DNA of 8,650 nt, from the NCBI GenBank assembly GCA_024643305.1, contig JAHENE010000076.1:1-8650 (forward strand), read 5' to 3'. A program made the position numbers and the translations under genes. A model generated the notes under the pieces. It searched no databases and was not told where the DNA came from. It saw only the letters and a program-made list of their open reading frames with translations. This DNA comes from Thiobacillaceae bacterium. GTDB taxonomy: Bacteria > Pseudomonadota > Gammaproteobacteria > Burkholderiales > Thiobacillaceae. Numbering within the stretch: position 1 is the stretch's first letter; each line of letters opens with the position of its first letter. Below are positions 7,314 through 8,650 of the stretch, in pieces.

Positions 7314-8434
7314 GCCGCAATTGCCTCGTCTGTTCCGATTTCCACATCCGCTGAAGGCTTGCGCTGAAGCAGGCGTTTCATGATCGTGGAGAAAAGACCG
7401 CGTTCCTTGTGCTCTGTGACCTCAGGCGCTTCCCAGGCAGTATCGACTTCGCGGCGGGCAGATCCAACAAGGCCGGCGGCATATGCCGAGGTATAAACGC
7501 TAAACACTTCCTGTTCGGGCATGTCTAGCGCCTCGGAGATTTCGCTCAGGCTGGCAGGCTGGCGCACCCAGTAGGCGACAATGCGCATCTCGTCAGGCGT
7601 GCATGCCAGATGCGTCATGTTAGGCCAGCGCCGCAGATACATTCGCTGTTCCGCATCGACACCCAAGGGCAGACGCCCCTGGCTGGTTACCCACCCCAGC
7701 CTCCACATAAGCTGCTCCCAGGACATGCCATAGGTGTTGCCTGCGAACTGCTCAACGACCTGTTCGCGCGTCATGTACTCAACACCCGAGAATTTGCTCA
7801 TGTCGGACGGATTCGAATCGTTCTCGCCCTTGGCTCCCGCTTTGAACAAGGACAACACGCGCGCCTGCGAGCAATTGACTTGAATCATCTTTGATTTTGG
7901 ATCCAGAATGATGACGCGATCTCCCTGAAGCCGGACAACCGCAATCTTCTCCTGTCGGCCAGCTTGTTCATGTGCATTCAGGATGACGCCCATCAGGTAA
8001 GCCTGGGGATCGAAGCAGGCACCCTCTGAAAATGCCGAGTCTTCCGGGCGATGTTTTGAGTTTCTTGTCCGCCCGCTCAGGGATGAAGCCACGTCGGCCG
8101 GCTGGGTCTCCTCTATCTGAAGATTCCTGCCTGACATCTTTTCAACAGCATCCAGCAAGCGGCCTGCTGAAAGGGGTTTGCGAATAACGGCAATCTCACC
8201 GCATTCCATATTTTCCATGGACGACAAACCGATTGCCCGAAAGGCAGGCTTGCGTTCACAGATGGCATAATAATTCTTGAGTGAATCTTCGCGATCAAGA
8301 TCAATGATTGCCATTTCTGCGTCCTGCTCATCGGCAACCGAGATTGCGCCATTGGTGCGATGTTTGAATACAAGCGAGATCGATTGCCTCGTTCTTTCAT
8401 CCATTTCAATCAAACAAATTTTCATTTTTGACAC
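7310..8434 (-). CDS. Atypical receiver-like protein with C-terminal helix-turn-helix-like region
   Basis: A 374-residue soluble protein that I cannot assign to a named family with confidence. Residues 4-100 look like a receiver: MKICLIEMDE (E10, D12), AIIDLD as strand 3 (D45, D47), and IRKPL with K86-P87 as the conserved Lys-Pro turn. The acidic pocket is not the usual adjacent DD pair and the region is slightly short, so it may be a pseudoreceiver. A polar linker (105-140) follows, then a beta-rich segment around 163-195 (AVVRLQGDRVIILDP), and a region at about 275-325 (TPDEMRIVAYW, LSEISEALDM, VYTSAYAAGLV) that resembles the winged-helix-like tails of DUF4388/PatA-type proteins, which are found beside small GTPases. 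The C-terminus is basic (KRLLQRK). The GTG start is chosen because AGAGAGGA lies just upstream; the ATG at 8425 is too far from it. It probably regulates or partners the GTPase that follows; that is inference. Confidence 0.8.
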   Translation of the reverse strand: MSKMKICLIEMDERTRQSISLVFKHRTNGAISVADEQDAEMAIIDLDREDSLKNYYAICERKPAFRAIGLSSMENMECGEIAVIRKPLSAGRLLDAVEKMSGRNLQIEETQPADVASSLSGRTRNSKHRPEDSAFSEGACFDPQAYLMGVILNAHEQAGRQEKIAVVRLQGDRVIILDPKSKMIQVNCSQARVLSLFKAGAKGENDSNPSDMSKFSGVEYMTREQVVEQFAGNTYGMSWEQLMWRLGWVTSQGRLPLGVDAEQRMYLRRWPNMTHLACTPDEMRIVAYWVRQPASLSEISEALDMPEQEVFSVYTSAYAAGLVGSARREVDTAWEAPEVTEHKERGLFSTIMKRLLQRKPSADVEIGTDEAIAA

Positions 8435-8438
8435 CGTA

Positions 8439-8446
8439 TCCTCTCT
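8439..8446 (-). promoter_or_regulatory. Ribosome binding site that selects the GTG start
   Basis: Read on the - strand, AGAGAGGA sits four bases before the GTG at 8434-8432. For the in-frame ATG three codons later the spacing would be 13 bases, which is poor. This supports GTG initiation of the receiver-like gene. Confidence 0.65.
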
Positions 8447-8529
8447 CTGCGCCAGAAACCGGGGCAGGAAAACCCGGACTCAAACCCTGCAACGAAACCA
8501 TGCCATTGATGCGTCACATGGAGCAGACT

Positions 8530-8564
8530 GCTGACGCTCTTTCGACAAGCGAAAGATAGTCAGC
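8530..8564. repeat. Imperfect 35-base inverted repeat (operator or leader hairpin candidate)
   Basis: Two nested arms pair around one centre: GCTGAC (8530-8535) with GTCAGC (8559-8564), and TCTTTCG (8538-8544) with CGAAAGA (8550-8556), leaving a two-base mismatch on each side and a five-base loop. No T-run follows on either strand, so it is not an intrinsic terminator. Lying about 95-130 bases upstream of the GTG start, just downstream of the weak promoter candidate, it could be a protein-binding site or a leader stem-loop. Confidence 0.55.
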
Positions 8565-8650
8565 CGCAAAACACATGCATATATGCCTGAAGCTCTATGC
8601 CAAAAGTTGTAAGCTTTACTACATATAAAGTTTTGCAAACCATGGCCGTA

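Larger units (their letters stand above)
8435..8650. other. Non-coding leader and probable promoter region upstream of the receiver/GTPase operon
   Basis: This stretch has no convincing coding frame and becomes AT-rich beyond about 8565, unlike the rest of the window, which fits a promoter region for the - strand operon. The best sigma70-like pair I can find on the - strand is TTGGCA (8603-8598) and TATGCA (8581-8576), spaced by 16 bases; the -10 is a poor match, so I do not call it firmly. A perfect 10-base palindrome GCATATATGC lies at 8577-8586, across that -10. A short CCGGG/CCCGG stem (8459-8463 with 8473-8477) would fall in the mRNA leader. An ATG on the + strand at 8642 could begin a divergent gene beyond the window, but it lacks a Shine-Dalgarno. 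Confidence 0.5.

Noticed and set aside
6894..7367. Open frame of 157 codons on the + strand across the GTPase
   Set aside because: The opposite strand encodes a recognisable P-loop protein with coupled start and Shine-Dalgarno; this frame has no motif.
8530..8564. Intrinsic terminator
   Set aside because: The stem is imperfect and no run of T follows on either strand.
8642..8650. Start of a divergent + strand gene at the right edge
   Set aside because: Only three codons are visible and there is no Shine-Dalgarno or well-placed promoter, so it cannot be supported.
1..8650. CRISPR array, tRNA, rRNA, insertion sequence or phage signature
   Set aside because: No spaced direct repeats, cloverleaf-like sequence, transposase or integrase was seen; the window is ordinary signalling operons with even base composition apart from the right-hand leader.

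Overview
The window is GC-rich, densely coded bacterial DNA with Shine-Dalgarno sites, stop/start overlaps and many signalling domains. The combination of PAS/hybrid kinases, a FIST protein, an EAL domain and a small GTPase suggests a free-living proteobacterium. The style of the kinases makes me lean to Betaproteobacteria (Nitrosomonadales-like), but this is an inference from general resemblance; there is no rRNA or other marker gene here.

Layout. Bases 1-6765 hold three overlapping genes on the + strand. The first is the 3' part of a multi-PAS hybrid histidine kinase (PAS-PAS-HisKA-HATPase-REC), cut by the left edge. The second is a 380-residue FIST-domain sensor protein. The third is a 1200-residue protein with GAF-like, PAS, HisKA, HATPase, REC, Hpt, REC and EAL domains in that order. 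The junctions are a 4-base ATGA overlap and a 10-base overlap, so this is almost certainly one operon. Bases 6777-8434 hold two genes on the - strand, also joined by an ATGA overlap: a receiver-like protein with a C-terminal helix-turn-helix-like region, then a small Ras-like GTPase. The two operons converge with only 11 bases between stops. Bases 8435-8650 are an AT-richer non-coding leader with an imperfect 35-base inverted repeat.

How the genes may work together. The third protein appears to carry every step of a phosphorelay (His312, Asp600, His740, Asp865) ending on an EAL domain that retains the residues needed to hydrolyse cyclic di-GMP. The first kinase resembles NahK-type hybrid kinases, and FIST proteins of the NosP type are encoded beside such kinases and sense nitric oxide through heme. 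The most interesting reading is therefore a FIST-ligand (possibly NO) sensing module in which two paralogous kinases feed one built-in Hpt/REC/EAL output to lower cyclic di-GMP. The link to NO is inference; the domain order and the motif residues are read from the sequence. All visible proteins lack membrane segments, so the system looks cytoplasmic.
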